NCBI RefSeq assembly: GCF_014197755.1
Contig: NZ_JACIGE010000001.1
Location: forward strand, 496,001 to 560,000
DNA from: Rhodocyclus tenuis
GTDB taxonomy: Bacteria > Pseudomonadota > Gammaproteobacteria > Burkholderiales > Rhodocyclaceae
DNA length: 64,000 nt
Direction of reading: 5' to 3'
Below are positions 51,033 to 60,352 of the stretch, piece after piece. Below the pieces are notes generated by a model. It was given only the letters and a program-made list of their open reading frames with translations, searched no databases and was not told the DNA's origin. The first letter of the stretch is position 1. Each line of letters opens with the position of its first letter. The position numbers were made by a program, and so were the translations under genes.

Positions 51033-51731
51033 ATGCCCGATCTAGAGAAGCTGTTTGCCAACAACCGCGAGTGGTCGGCGCGCATGACCGCCACCGACGA
51101 AGGTTTTTTCGAGCGACTGTCCAGCATCCAGAACCCGGAATACCTGTGGATCGGCTGTTCCGATTCGCGCGTTCCGGCCAACGAAATCCTCGGCCTGTTG
51201 CCGGGCGAGGTGTTCGTCCACCGCAACATCGCCAATGTCGTCGTGCACAGCGACCTGAACCTGCTTTCGGTGCTGCAGTACGCCGTCGACGTGCTCAAGG
51301 TACGGCGCATCCTGATCGTCGGCCACTACGGCTGTGGCGGCGTGCGCGCCGCGCACGAGGATCTGCGCCTCGGGCTCGTCGACAACTGGCTGCGCCACAT
51401 CCAGGACGTTCGCCGCAAGCATCAGGCGCTGCTCGATCGCTGTGCCGACACTGCCGCCAGCATCGACCGCCTGTGCGAGCTCAACGTCATCGAACAGGTG
51501 CTCAGCGTCGGCCAGACGACCGTGCTGCACGACGCCTGGGCACGCGGACAGGAGGTTTTCGTGCACGGCTGGATCTTCGGCCTCGACGACGGGCTGGTGC
51601 GCGATCTCGGCATCACTCTCGGCGCACAGACCGACATCCTCGCCCGCTACACGGCGGCCATCGCCCAGCTTGAAGACGACGCCGGGGAGCCTGCGAGCGT
51701 TCTGCCGGCATTGCAGTTCGAAGCGAGTTAG
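51033..51731 (+). CDS. can: Beta-class carbonic anhydrase
   Basis: The enzyme interconverts CO2 and bicarbonate in the cytoplasm, supplying bicarbonate to carboxylases. The 232-residue product has the zinc ligands Cys42, His98 and Cys101 and the Asp44-Arg46 dyad (GCSDSRVPAN, GHYGCGGV), all at the same positions as in E. coli Can. HRNIANVV and HGWIFGLDDG further confirm the class. GAAAGAAAG upstream of the ATG acts as a weak ribosome-binding site. Confidence 0.96.
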   Translation: MPDLEKLFANNREWSARMTATDEGFFERLSSIQNPEYLWIGCSDSRVPANEILGLLPGEVFVHRNIANVVVHSDLNLLSVLQYAVDVLKVRRILIVGHYGCGGVRAAHEDLRLGLVDNWLRHIQDVRRKHQALLDRCADTAASIDRLCELNVIEQVLSVGQTTVLHDAWARGQEVFVHGWIFGLDDGLVRDLGITLGAQTDILARYTAAIAQLEDDAGEPASVLPALQFEAS

Positions 51732-51924
51732 CTCGGCCCATGCCCGAACAACTTTGCCAGTTTCGTTTACAGCTACCAAACCTCGGTGCGCGCACTGGCT
51801 GCTGATGGCTCAGAACTGGCAACGGGCGTGAAAGACAAAGACTTCTCCGCCAGAACCGCGAAGTTGTGGTCCGCCGTTGTACCCTGGATCATTGCCTCTG
51901 GCACTCAAATGTTAGGGAGTCCCC

Positions 51925-52317
51925 ATGCGCGCTCAGTCACTGTCCCCGTGCATCATCACCGAGAAGGTCGCGGAGTCCCGCGATTTCTACGTCAGGCACT
52001 TTGGCGCCAAGACCAGCTTTGACTGTGGCTGGTATGTCAACCTCGAGTTCGGAGAAGGGGCGTCGCTGCAGTTCATGGCGCCTCAACCCGACCAGGAGGC
52101 CTGCAATCCCGCGGGCCTGACGTATAACTTCCGCGTGTCCGATGTGGACGCCGAGTTCCGCTCACTCGCGGCATCGGGTCTGCCCGCAGTGATGCCGCTT
52201 GAAGATCATCCCTGGGGCGATCGCGGCTTTGCCGTTCAAGACCCCAACGGCGTCGTCCTCTACATCTATTCCGAGCGCGAGCCCGCCCCTGAATTCAAGC
52301 AGTTCTACAAGTCCTGA
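51925..52317 (+). CDS. VOC-family (glyoxalase/bleomycin resistance-fold) protein
   Basis: The 130-residue protein has the two beta-alpha-beta-beta-beta modules of the vicinal oxygen chelate fold: CIITEKVAESRDFYVRHFG at the start and GFAVQDPNGVVLYIYSE at the end. Metal ligands are not obvious enough to name a reaction. GGGAG lies seven bases before the ATG. It pairs with the DUF1801 gene four bases downstream, and the pair has lower GC than both flanks. The 193-base spacer before it has no gene I can support. Confidence 0.85.
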   Translation: MRAQSLSPCIITEKVAESRDFYVRHFGAKTSFDCGWYVNLEFGEGASLQFMAPQPDQEACNPAGLTYNFRVSDVDAEFRSLAASGLPAVMPLEDHPWGDRGFAVQDPNGVVLYIYSEREPAPEFKQFYKS

Positions 52318-52321
52318 CGCC

Positions 52322-52681
52322 ATGCCCGCCGAGCGCGTTTCGAGGTTGCTTGAGGACATACGCCTGCTCGATCAGGAACGCTTCGAGCTCGTTTACGCGC
52401 TGCGGGAAATCATTCTGGGGCTCGATTCTTCCGTTGCCGAGGAGGTGAAGTACGGCGGCATCCTGTTCTCCGCCGGCAAGCCCTTCTGCGGCGTCTTTTC
52501 CTATGCCCGGCATGTTTCGCTGGAGTTCGGTGCGGGTGCTTCGTTCCCTGACGAGTTCAAGGTGCTTGAGGGTGAAGGCAAGTTGCGGCGCCATATCAAG
52601 CTATTGGTTGCCGAGGACATCACGGCAAAGCATGTCTGCGAATATCTTCGCCTTGCGCTCAAGGCGTCCGCGGCGGCCTGA
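52322..52681 (+). CDS. DUF1801 domain protein
   Basis: The 119-residue protein has the YdhG/DUF1801 fold pattern: LREIILGLDSSVAEEVKYGGILF, then PFCGVFSYARHVSLEF with a C-terminal helix pair. These small proteins have no settled function. The ATG lies four bases after the VOC stop, so they form an operon. GC is about 58% over four rows that I counted, against about 75% in a row of the next gene. Confidence 0.8.
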   Translation: MPAERVSRLLEDIRLLDQERFELVYALREIILGLDSSVAEEVKYGGILFSAGKPFCGVFSYARHVSLEFGAGASFPDEFKVLEGEGKLRRHIKLLVAEDITAKHVCEYLRLALKASAAA

Positions 52682-52863
52682 GCAGAGACGGGGCCACGCG
52701 TCTCGCTGGGCACGGACTTGCCTGCGCTGGCGGAAGCCTCGCATTGTGTTTCAGTGATCAGCGGGCTCATCCGCTCAAGCATCCGCCGGCCTCGCTTTCG
52801 CCAATACAGCGCCCGCGAAGGCGCAGCTGGTGCCGGCTCGTTTCGTTGAACAGTGGAGGAATG

Positions 52864-53787
52864 ATGGCCTTGCGCATCGGAATCGACCTCGGCGGCAGCA
52901 AGATCGAGGTAGCGGCACTCGACGCCGCCGGCGAACTGCTGTTGCGCCGACGTGTGGAGACGCCAGCGGGCGACTACGCGGCGACGCTCGCGGCGATCGG
53001 CGCACTGGTGCAGGGCGCTGAAGCCGAGCTCGGCGCACGGGCGACGGTGGGCATCGGCACGCCGGGCAGCGAGGGCGGCGACGGATCACTGCGCAACTCG
53101 AACTCGACCTGCCTGAACGGCAAGCCGTTGCGTGCGGATCTCGAAACGCTGCTCGGCCGTCCGCTGCGTCTGGCCAACGACGCCAACTGCTTCGCACTGG
53201 CCGAGGTGCTGGGAGGTGCCGCGCGCGGAGCGGCGCTGGTTTTCGGCGTCATTCTCGGCACCGGCGTCGGTGGCGGCATTGTCGTCGATGGCCGCGTCCT
53301 TGCCGGCGCCAACCGCATTGCCGGCGAGTGGGGGCACAACCCCTTGCCGGTGGCCGACGGGCTGCCGCCGCCTGCCTGCTACTGCGGCCGTTCCGGCTGC
53401 GTCGAAACCTGGCTGTCGGGGCCGGGCTTCGCTGCCGACCATCGGCGGCTTGGCGGCGTGGCGTGCTCGCCGGAAGAAATCGTCGCTGCCGCCGCCTCTG
53501 GCGATGCGCGGGCGCTGGCGACACTGGCGCGCTATCACGAACGTCTGGCGCGCGCACTGGCGGCGGTGATCAACATCGTCGATCCCGAGGTGATCGTCCT
53601 CGGCGGCGGCATGGCCAACCTGCCCGATCTCGCTGACGAGGTTGCGAAGCGCCTGCCGGCGCACGTCTTTTCGCCGACGCTGGCGACGCGCGTCGTTCGC
53701 CACGCGCTCGGCGATTCGGCTGGCGTGCTCGGTGCAGCGGGACTGTGGAGCGTCGCCGAGGCGGCGGCGTTGCTCGCCGCCGGCTGA
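52864..53787 (+). CDS. ROK-family sugar kinase (fructokinase/N-acetylglucosamine kinase type)
   Basis: The 307-residue cytoplasmic kinase begins with the phosphate motif IGIDLGGSKIEVAAL. It has the sugar-binding NDANCFALAE with its catalytic Asp and the GTGVGGGIVVDG motif. The ROK zinc site HNPLPVADGLPP-x-CYCGRSGC follows (His with three Cys). IVLGGGMANL near the end closes the adenosine site. The substrate cannot be fixed; fructose or N-acetylated sugars are usual. Two ATGs are adjacent (52861 and 52864); the second is better spaced from GGAGG. Confidence 0.92.
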   Translation: MALRIGIDLGGSKIEVAALDAAGELLLRRRVETPAGDYAATLAAIGALVQGAEAELGARATVGIGTPGSEGGDGSLRNSNSTCLNGKPLRADLETLLGRPLRLANDANCFALAEVLGGAARGAALVFGVILGTGVGGGIVVDGRVLAGANRIAGEWGHNPLPVADGLPPPACYCGRSGCVETWLSGPGFAADHRRLGGVACSPEEIVAAAASGDARALATLARYHERLARALAAVINIVDPEVIVLGGGMANLPDLADEVAKRLPAHVFSPTLATRVVRHALGDSAGVLGAAGLWSVAEAAALLAAG

Positions 53788-53807
53788 ACGCCGGCAGGGC
53801 GACGCGC

Positions 53808-55880
53808 TCAGAATTCGAGCGGATCGACCTCGAGGTGCCAGCGCAGGCGTGACGAGACGCGCGTCGCCGCAACGAACTCGCGCCACGGCGTGAGGAAAGC
53901 CTGCAGGGCGCGCCGCGACGACGATTCGACCAGCAATTGCGCGCGTTCGTAGTTGGCGCGCCGAGCGAGGCGCATCGGCACCGGGTCGTAGCACATTACC
54001 GCCGTGTGGCTGGCGATTTCCGGCCATGCGCGCGCGGCAGCGAGAAAGGCGATCGCTTCTTCCATCAGCGGCGCTTCGGCGCGCAGCATCGCCTGATAGG
54101 CGTAGGGCGGAAACCCCGCCTGCGCGCGCTCGGCGAGCTGTTGCGCGGCGAAGGCGGGATAGTCGTGGCGCGCCAGCGCCTGATAGAGCGGGTGCTGCGG
54201 CTGCTCGGTCTGGATCAGCACCTCGCCCGGCAGTCCGGCGCGGCCGGCGCGGCCGGCAACCTGCAGCAACTGCGCGAACAGCCGTTCCGGCGCGCGCCAG
54301 TCGGCGGCGAACAGCGCGGCGTCGGCACCGATCGCGCCGACCAGCGTCAGCCTCGGGAAATCGTGCCCCTTGGCGAGCATCTGCGTGCCGACGAGGATGT
54401 CGGCGTCGCCGCCGTGAATGCGTTCTAGGAGCGCCTCCCACTGCTTGCGGCTCTTCGCCGAATCGCGGTCGACGCGGACGATGCGCGCTTCCGGAAAACG
54501 TGCCGACAGCACTTCCTCGATGCGCTGCGTGCCGCGGCCGAAGGGCAGGATGTCCTGATTGCCGCAACTCGGGCAGGCCGGCGGGATGCGCTGCTCGAAG
54601 CCGCAGTGGTGGCAGCGCAGGCGACGGTCGGCGAGGTGCAGCACCAGGTTGGCGGTGCAACGCGTGCAACGCGCCACCCAGCCGCAGGCGGTGCACGAGA
54701 GCACCGGCGCGTAGCCGCGGCGATTGAGGAAGACGAGGCTCTGCTCGCCGCGCGTCAGCCGTTCGCCGATGGCCGCAAGCAGCGCCGCCGACAGGCCGTC
54801 CTGCAGCTTCTCGCGCCGTGTATCGACGCAGCGCAGTGGCGGCAGGACCGCACCGGCGACGGCACGCGCCGGCAGCGAGAGCAGCGTGTAGCGCGTTGCC
54901 GGACGTGCTTCAGCGCTCTTCGCGCTCGGCGGATTGAAGACGGCGTTGGCATTCGCCCAGCTTTCCAGCGACGGCGTCGCCGAGCCAAGGACGATCGGCA
55001 CGCCGCGTTCGTGGGCGCGAAAGACGGCAACGTCGCGCGCCGAATAGCGCAGGCCGTCCTGCTGCTTGAACGACGCGTCGTGCTCCTCGTCGACGACGAT
55101 CAGGCCGAGATCGGGCAGCGGCGTGAACACCGCCAGCCGCGTGCCGAGGACGATGCGCGCCTCGCCGAGGAAGGCCGCGCGGAAGGCGCGCGTGCGCGCC
55201 GCTTCGGTCAGTTCGCTGTGCAGGCTGACCAGCCCCGCCTGCGGAAAACGTGCGGCGACGCGCGCCTCGAGTTGCGGCGTCAGGTTGATTTCGGGGACGA
55301 GCAGCAGCGCCTGCCGGCCAGCGGCGAGCGCGCGTTCGATCAGGCGCAGGTAGACCTCGGTCTTGCCGCCGCCGGTGACACCGTGCAGCAGGTAGGCGGC
55401 GAAGTCGCTGGCTGGCGCAGCCGACGCTGGTTTGTCGCCCGCCGGATCGACGATCGCATCCAGTACGGCGCGCTGGCCTTCGGTCAGGGCCGGCGGCATT
55501 TCCGCGGCTGGTGGCGTGGCTTTGCGTTTGGGTGCGCGCGCCTTGGGCGGATCGGTGCGGCGCAGGCCCTTGGGCAGCGTCGACAGCATCACCTCGCCGA
55601 GCGGCGCCTGATAGTAGGCGGCGCAGAAGCGGGTGAGACGGAACCAGTCCGGCGGCAACGGCGGCAGGTCGCGCAGGATTGCCTCGAGTGGGCGCAATTG
55701 CTCGGGTGAGGCGTCGGTCGTCGCCGGCAGTTCGACGATGATGCCGATGCGCGAACGCGAGCCGAAGGGGACGCGGACGCGGCGGCCGATGTCGTCCGAA
55801 CTCAGCGACTCGCCCACGGGCAGGCGGTAGTCGAAGAAGCGGGAAAGGGGCACGTCGAGCGCGACGCGAACAAGGTCCAT
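53808..55880 (-). CDS. priA: Primosomal protein N' (replication restart helicase PriA)
   Basis: PriA recognises stalled forks and reloads the replicative helicase. The 690-residue product has the N-terminal DNA-binding domain, Walker A GVTGGGKTEVY and the DEEH box VVDEEHDASFKQQ. LGSATPSLES, the eight-cysteine double zinc site (CTACGWVARCTRC, CHHCGF, CPSCGNQ) and VGTQMLAKGHDFP complete the helicase. The start region MDLVRVALDVPLSRFFDYRLP is typical. Two DnaA-box-like sites lie about 140 bases upstream of its start. Confidence 0.97.
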   Translation of the reverse strand: MDLVRVALDVPLSRFFDYRLPVGESLSSDDIGRRVRVPFGSRSRIGIIVELPATTDASPEQLRPLEAILRDLPPLPPDWFRLTRFCAAYYQAPLGEVMLSTLPKGLRRTDPPKARAPKRKATPPAAEMPPALTEGQRAVLDAIVDPAGDKPASAAPASDFAAYLLHGVTGGGKTEVYLRLIERALAAGRQALLLVPEINLTPQLEARVAARFPQAGLVSLHSELTEAARTRAFRAAFLGEARIVLGTRLAVFTPLPDLGLIVVDEEHDASFKQQDGLRYSARDVAVFRAHERGVPIVLGSATPSLESWANANAVFNPPSAKSAEARPATRYTLLSLPARAVAGAVLPPLRCVDTRREKLQDGLSAALLAAIGERLTRGEQSLVFLNRRGYAPVLSCTACGWVARCTRCTANLVLHLADRRLRCHHCGFEQRIPPACPSCGNQDILPFGRGTQRIEEVLSARFPEARIVRVDRDSAKSRKQWEALLERIHGGDADILVGTQMLAKGHDFPRLTLVGAIGADAALFAADWRAPERLFAQLLQVAGRAGRAGLPGEVLIQTEQPQHPLYQALARHDYPAFAAQQLAERAQAGFPPYAYQAMLRAEAPLMEEAIAFLAAARAWPEIASHTAVMCYDPVPMRLARRANYERAQLLVESSSRRALQAFLTPWREFVAATRVSSRLRWHLEVDPLEF

Positions 55881-56019
55881 CGGCTATGACGTCAGTGGTA
55901 ATCCGGGCGACGAAGCCGGTATGGGCCAGGCTTCAGTTAGCGCAAAGTGCTCGCGCCGCTTCTTGAAACAATCTGTAACTGCTTCTGTTAACGAATGTTT
56001 CAAAGTTGTTCACATTATC

Positions 56020-56040
56020 TGTGGATAACTTTGTGGATGA
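56020..56040 (-). promoter_or_regulatory. Pair of DnaA boxes upstream of priA
   Basis: On the minus strand a perfect DnaA box TTATCCACA lies at 56020-56028, and a one-mismatch copy (TCATCCACA) at 56032-56040 in the same direction. A weaker plus-strand TTGTTCACA lies at 56006-56014. The flank 55955-56030 is AT-rich. Together with the terminator at 56123 these occupy most of the 343-base gap between priA and hemE; I see no gene in it. Confidence 0.55.
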
Positions 56041-56122
56041 AAGCCGGGCGGTGCGCCGGGATGTGGCGGTCGTCTGTCATTCACTTGCGCCGCAAGAAAA
56101 CAACGCCAAACAATAAGGCAAT

Positions 56123-56156
56123 AAAATCAGCGGCTTAGTTATAAGCCGCTGATTTT
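56123..56156 (-). terminator. Rho-independent terminator after hemE
   Basis: A perfect 15-bp inverted repeat (arms 56123-56137 and 56142-56156) closes a four-base loop. Its arms carry AAAA on one side and TTTT on the other, so it can work in either direction; hemE (minus) is the gene that ends before it. Confidence 0.92.
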
Positions 56157-56223
56157 CAAAGCGTTGCTGCTGATGCGTGAGACGCCGGCGACTTCTGTGC
56201 ATAAGTCGCTGGATAAAGATGCG

Positions 56224-57300
56224 TCAGACTGCCTTGGCGCGCAGTTCCTTGCTGTAGCTATGCACCGTTTCGACCAGCGCCGTCACGTGATCGGGCGGCG
56301 TGAATTGCGAGATGCCGTGGCCGAGGTTGAAGACGTGGCCGGTGTCGCCGGGGCCGTAGCTGTCGAGCACCTTCTTCGCTTCGACGGCAATCTTCTCGGG
56401 CGACGCGAAGAGCACGTTCGGGTCGAGGTTGCCCTGCAGCGCGACCTTGTCGCCGACGCGACGACGCGCTTCGCCGATGTCGATCGTCCAGTCGAGGCCG
56501 ACCGCGTCGCAGCCGATGGCGGCGATCGATTCGAGCCACAGACCGCCACCCTTGGTGAACACGATCGACGGAATGCGCTGGCCGTCCTTTTCCTTGATCA
56601 GTCCGTCGACGATGCGCTGCATGTATTGCAGCGAGAATTCCTGGTAGGCCGCTGCCGACAGGCCGCCACCCCACGAGTCGAAGATCATCACGGCTTGCGC
56701 GCCGGATTCGATCTGCGCGTTGAGGTACGAGGTCACCGAATCGGCGGTCACCGACAGGATGTGGTGCATCAGGTCAGGACGGTCGTAGATCATCGTCTTG
56801 ACGTTGCGGTAGTCGTCGGAGGAACCGCCTTCGACCATGTAGCACGACAGCGTGTACGGGCTGCCCGAGAAGCCGATCAACGGCACCGAGTTGTTCAGCG
56901 CGCGACGGATTTCGGAAACGCCGTCCATGACGTACTTGAGGTGCGTGTAGGGGTCCGGCACGGCCAGATCGCGGATCGCCCACTCTTCGCGCAGCGGCCG
57001 CTCGAACTTCGGACCTTCGCCCTCGGCGAAGTAGAGGCCGAGGCCCATCGCGTCAGGGACGGTGAGGATGTCGGAGAAGAGAATCGCCGCATCGAGGTTG
57101 TAACGGGCGAGCGGCTGCAGCGTCACTTCACAGGCGAGACCCGGGTTCTTGCACAGGTTGAGGAAGCTGCCGGCGCGCTTGCGGGTTTCGCAATACTCGG
57201 GCAGGTAACGGCCAGCCTGACGCATCAGCCAGAGAGGCGTATGGTCGGTCGGCTCTTTGAGCAGTGCGCGCAGGAAATTGTCGTTGCGGGGTCGAGTCAT
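56224..57300 (-). CDS. hemE: Uroporphyrinogen decarboxylase
   Basis: HemE removes four carboxyl groups from uroporphyrinogen III to give coproporphyrinogen III, the branch step to haem. The 358-residue product has the N-terminal signature [16 protein letters not shown] with its substrate-binding Arg. [32 protein letters not shown] and [13 protein letters not shown] follow. The catalytic Asp is in the FSDIL segment. HVFNLGHGI lies near the C-terminus. The strong terminator lies 67 bases beyond the stop. Confidence 0.97.
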   Translation of the reverse strand: MTRPRNDNFLRALLKEPTDHTPLWLMRQAGRYLPEYCETRKRAGSFLNLCKNPGLACEVTLQPLARYNLDAAILFSDILTVPDAMGLGLYFAEGEGPKFERPLREEWAIRDLAVPDPYTHLKYVMDGVSEIRRALNNSVPLIGFSGSPYTLSCYMVEGGSSDDYRNVKTMIYDRPDLMHHILSVTADSVTSYLNAQIESGAQAVMIFDSWGGGLSAAAYQEFSLQYMQRIVDGLIKEKDGQRIPSIVFTKGGGLWLESIAAIGCDAVGLDWTIDIGEARRRVGDKVALQGNLDPNVLFASPEKIAVEAKKVLDSYGPGDTGHVFNLGHGISQFTPPDHVTALVETVHSYSKELRAKAV

Positions 57301-57379
57301 GGAAAGCTCCGCGAAAAGGCGTATGAACGAAAGACGAGAGACGGATTGGCGAAAGGGCCGAATTATCCTCTGGAATGGT

Positions 57380-58834
57380 CTACTTGCGCCAGAAGGCTGG
57401 CGTCAGAACGACCAGTAAAGCGAAGATTTCGAGGCGACCAAGCAGCATCGCGAAGGTGCACACCGAAGTCTGGAAGGCCGAAAGCACGCCGAAGTTACCC
57501 GCCGGCCCGACCTGCCCGAGCCCCGGCCCGGTGTTGTTGATGCTGGCGGCAACCGCCGAGAAGGCGGTGACGATGTCCAGTCCGGAAAAGGACAACAACA
57601 GGGTCATCGAGGTGATGCTGACCATGTACATGAAACCGTAGCCAAGCACGGCGAAGAGCACCGCGTCCGGCGTTGCCATGCCGCCGATCTTGACCGGATA
57701 AACGGCCGTCGGGTGCAGCGCACGCACCAGTTCGCGATAGACCTGTTTGTAGAGGATCAGCGCCCGCATCATCTTGATGCCGCCACCGGTAGAACCGGCG
57801 CTGGTGACAAAGGAACACAGGAAGAGCATCCACAAGGGCGCGAAGAACGGCCACTGCGCGTAGTCGATGTTGGCGAAGCCGGTCGTCGTCGCCACCGAGA
57901 CGACGTTGAACGCCGAGTAACGCAAGGCCTCGACGAAGCTCAGATAGACTTCCTCGTAGCGCAGCAGCGCAGCAATGCCGACGACGCTGACGGCGAGGAC
58001 CAGGATCACGTAGCGCGCCTCCGGGTCGCGTCGGTAGGGGCGCAGTGAGCGCCCGCTCAGGGCGAGGAAGTGCGCTGCGTAGTTGATGCTCGACACGAGC
58101 ATGAAGAAGATCGCGATCGCCTCGATCAGCGGCGAGTCCCAGTAGGCAAAACTGGCATCGTGACTGGAGAAGCCACCGAGCGCGACGGTCGAAAAGGCAT
58201 GCATCACCGCGTCGAGCGGCGTCATTCCCGCCAGCGCGTAGGCCAGTGCGCAGACCAGCGTGATCAGGACGTAGATACGCCACAGGCCCTTCGCCGTTTC
58301 GCCCATGCGCGGCGTCAGCTTGGCGTCCTTCATCGGTCCGGGCACTTCCGACTTGAACATCTGCCGGCCGCCGATGCCGAGCATCGGCAGAATCGCCACC
58401 GCCAGCACGATCAGTCCCATGCCGCCCAGCCAGACCATCTGCGTGCGCCAGAAGTTGATCGACGGCGGCATTGCGTCGAGTCCCGAGAGCACGGTGGCGC
58501 CGCTGGCGGTCAGCCCCGATACCGCCTCGAAATAGGCGTCGGCCATGTCGATCGGCAAGTAGAAAAGCAGCGGCAAGGCAGCGAAGGCAGGCAGACCGGC
58601 CCACACCAGCGAAATCATCAGGAATCCGTCGCGCGTGGTCAGATCGCGGTGATGATCGCGCGTCGCCAGCCAGAGAACGACGCCGCCGCCAGTCGTCAGC
58701 GCGATGGCGCTGGCGAAGGACGGCAGTGCCCCGTCGTCGAGAAAGTACGAGAGCGCCATTGGCACGAACATGGTGCTGCCGAAAATCAGCAGGAACAGTG
58801 ACCAGACGCGAAAGACCGGAAAGTAGCGCAGCAT
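57380..58834 (-). CDS. trkH: Trk potassium uptake protein TrkH
   Basis: TrkH is the membrane channel of the Trk potassium system, gated by TrkA. The 484-residue protein has four repeats of helix-pore loop-helix; selectivity-loop segments are [32 protein letters not shown] and [12 protein letters not shown]. The PGP and GSTGGGIK segments (in the [14 protein letters not shown] loop) match the intramembrane gate of the family. Its start lies 11 bases downstream of the trkA stop. Confidence 0.96.
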   Translation of the reverse strand: MLRYFPVFRVWSLFLLIFGSTMFVPMALSYFLDDGALPSFASAIALTTGGGVVLWLATRDHHRDLTTRDGFLMISLVWAGLPAFAALPLLFYLPIDMADAYFEAVSGLTASGATVLSGLDAMPPSINFWRTQMVWLGGMGLIVLAVAILPMLGIGGRQMFKSEVPGPMKDAKLTPRMGETAKGLWRIYVLITLVCALAYALAGMTPLDAVMHAFSTVALGGFSSHDASFAYWDSPLIEAIAIFFMLVSSINYAAHFLALSGRSLRPYRRDPEARYVILVLAVSVVGIAALLRYEEVYLSFVEALRYSAFNVVSVATTTGFANIDYAQWPFFAPLWMLFLCSFVTSAGSTGGGIKMMRALILYKQVYRELVRALHPTAVYPVKIGGMATPDAVLFAVLGYGFMYMVSITSMTLLLSFSGLDIVTAFSAVAASINNTGPGLGQVGPAGNFGVLSAFQTSVCTFAMLLGRLEIFALLVVLTPAFWRK

Positions 58835-58845
58835 TTCGCCCGGCC

Positions 58846-60282
58846 TCAGAAGAAGTGGAAGCCGACGGCGAACAGTTGCTCGACTTTCTTGACCACCTTC
58901 TTGTTCAGGCAGAAAACGATGACGTGATCGCCGCTTGCGATGACGACGTCGCGATGCGCAATCAGCACCTCACCCTGCTGTTCCTGCTCGGCAGACGGCT
59001 CGCTACTGGCAACGACGGGCTCGCTGCCGTTGAGACCACGGACGATTGCCGCCACAGTTGCGCCGGGGATGGGCGGCAACTCGGCGATACGGCGGCCGAC
59101 CACCCGCGAACTGGCGCGGTCGCCGTGCACCACCACTTCAAGCGCCTCGGCCGCACCGCGGCGCAACACATGGACCTGAGCCACATCGCCGCGGCGCACA
59201 TGGGCGAGCAGTTCGCCGATCGATATCTGCGCCGGCGACAGGGCGATGTCGATCGGCCCGCCCTGCACCAGATCGGCGTAGGCGCGCCGGTTGATCAGCG
59301 CCAGCACGCGCTGGCAGCCGAGCTGCTTGGCTTGCGACGCGGCCATGATGTTGTCTTCGTCGTCGTTGGTCAGCGCGAGGAACAGATCGGTTTCGTCGAT
59401 CGCCTCCTGCTGCAGCAACTCGCCGTCGGTAGCATCGCCCTGCAGCACCAGTGTCCGTCGCAGGGTCGCGGCAACGCGCTCGGCACGTGCTGCCGAATAC
59501 TCGATCAGCTTGATCTGGTAGTCGCGCTCAAGCGCCTGTGCGACGCGCAGTCCAATGGCGCCGCCGCCGGCGATGACCACCCGCCGCACCGGCGTCAGCA
59601 TGCGACGCATCTCGCACATGATCGGGCGGATATGTTCATCGGCAGCCAGCAGGAACACCTCGTCGCCGTCTTCGACATGCGTCTCGCCGGTCGGCGTCAA
59701 GGCCTGGTCGCGGCGGTAGATGGCAGCGATCCGGGCGTCGATTCCCGGCTTGAGGTGGCGACGCATCTCCTTGATCGGCTTGCCGACCAGCAGGCCGCCG
59801 GCGTAGGCGCGCACGCCGACCAGTGCCACGCGGCCGCGCGCGAAGGACAGCACCTGCAAGGCCTCGGGAAACTCGACCAGGCGGACGATGTAGGAGGTAA
59901 TCACCTGCTCGGGACACAGCGCGTAGTCCACGGCGAAGTTTTCCGGCGCGAGCAGGGTTTCGCTGGCGAGGAAGTCGCGCGAGCGCAGGCGCGCGATACG
60001 CGTCGGCACGTTGAACAGACGCTGGGCGACGGTACAGGCAACCAGATTGGTCGGATCGCTCTGCGTCACCGCGATCAGCAGATCGGCATCGGCGATGCCG
60101 GCCTCGCGCAACACCGAGGGCAGCGAGGCGTCACCGACCACCGTGCGCAGATCGTGGCGGTCCTGCAGATAGCGCAGGCGCACCGCGTCGGTATCGACGA
60201 TGGTGATGTCGTTGTTTTCGGACACCAGCCCTTCGGCGACGCTTCCGCCGACCTGCCCGGCACCGAGAATGACGATCTTCAT
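58846..60282 (-). CDS. trkA: Trk potassium transporter peripheral subunit TrkA
   Basis: TrkA is the cytoplasmic NAD(H)/ATP-binding ring that gates TrkH. The 478-residue product has two RCK modules. The first Rossmann motif is KIVILGAGQVGGSVAE and the second is VVIAGGGAIGLRVAQAL. VTQSDPTNLVACTVAQRLF and LALTNDDEDNIMAASQAKQLG mark equivalent loops. Each half ends in an RCK_C ligand-binding subdomain. It lies between the NtrX-like gene (70 bases) and trkH (11 bases). Confidence 0.97.
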   Translation of the reverse strand: MKIVILGAGQVGGSVAEGLVSENNDITIVDTDAVRLRYLQDRHDLRTVVGDASLPSVLREAGIADADLLIAVTQSDPTNLVACTVAQRLFNVPTRIARLRSRDFLASETLLAPENFAVDYALCPEQVITSYIVRLVEFPEALQVLSFARGRVALVGVRAYAGGLLVGKPIKEMRRHLKPGIDARIAAIYRRDQALTPTGETHVEDGDEVFLLAADEHIRPIMCEMRRMLTPVRRVVIAGGGAIGLRVAQALERDYQIKLIEYSAARAERVAATLRRTLVLQGDATDGELLQQEAIDETDLFLALTNDDEDNIMAASQAKQLGCQRVLALINRRAYADLVQGGPIDIALSPAQISIGELLAHVRRGDVAQVHVLRRGAAEALEVVVHGDRASSRVVGRRIAELPPIPGATVAAIVRGLNGSEPVVASSEPSAEQEQQGEVLIAHRDVVIASGDHVIVFCLNKKVVKKVEQLFAVGFHFF

Positions 60283-60352
60283 GCGAATCTGCGCTGTATG
60301 AATTCGAGAAAGGTTCGGCCGAAGCGCTTGCGCTTCGCTCCGGGAAAGACGT

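Noticed and set aside
51732-51924. Integron attC-like site (GTTAGGG before the VOC gene) or a coding remnant at 51786
   Set aside because: No matching RYYYAAC partner or L-box pair could be found, and the short open frame has no ribosome-binding site or recognisable domain.
55955-56160. Chromosomal replication origin at the DnaA boxes
   Set aside because: Only two good boxes, no 13-mer array, and dnaA, dnaN, gyrB, parAB and mnmG are absent from both sides.
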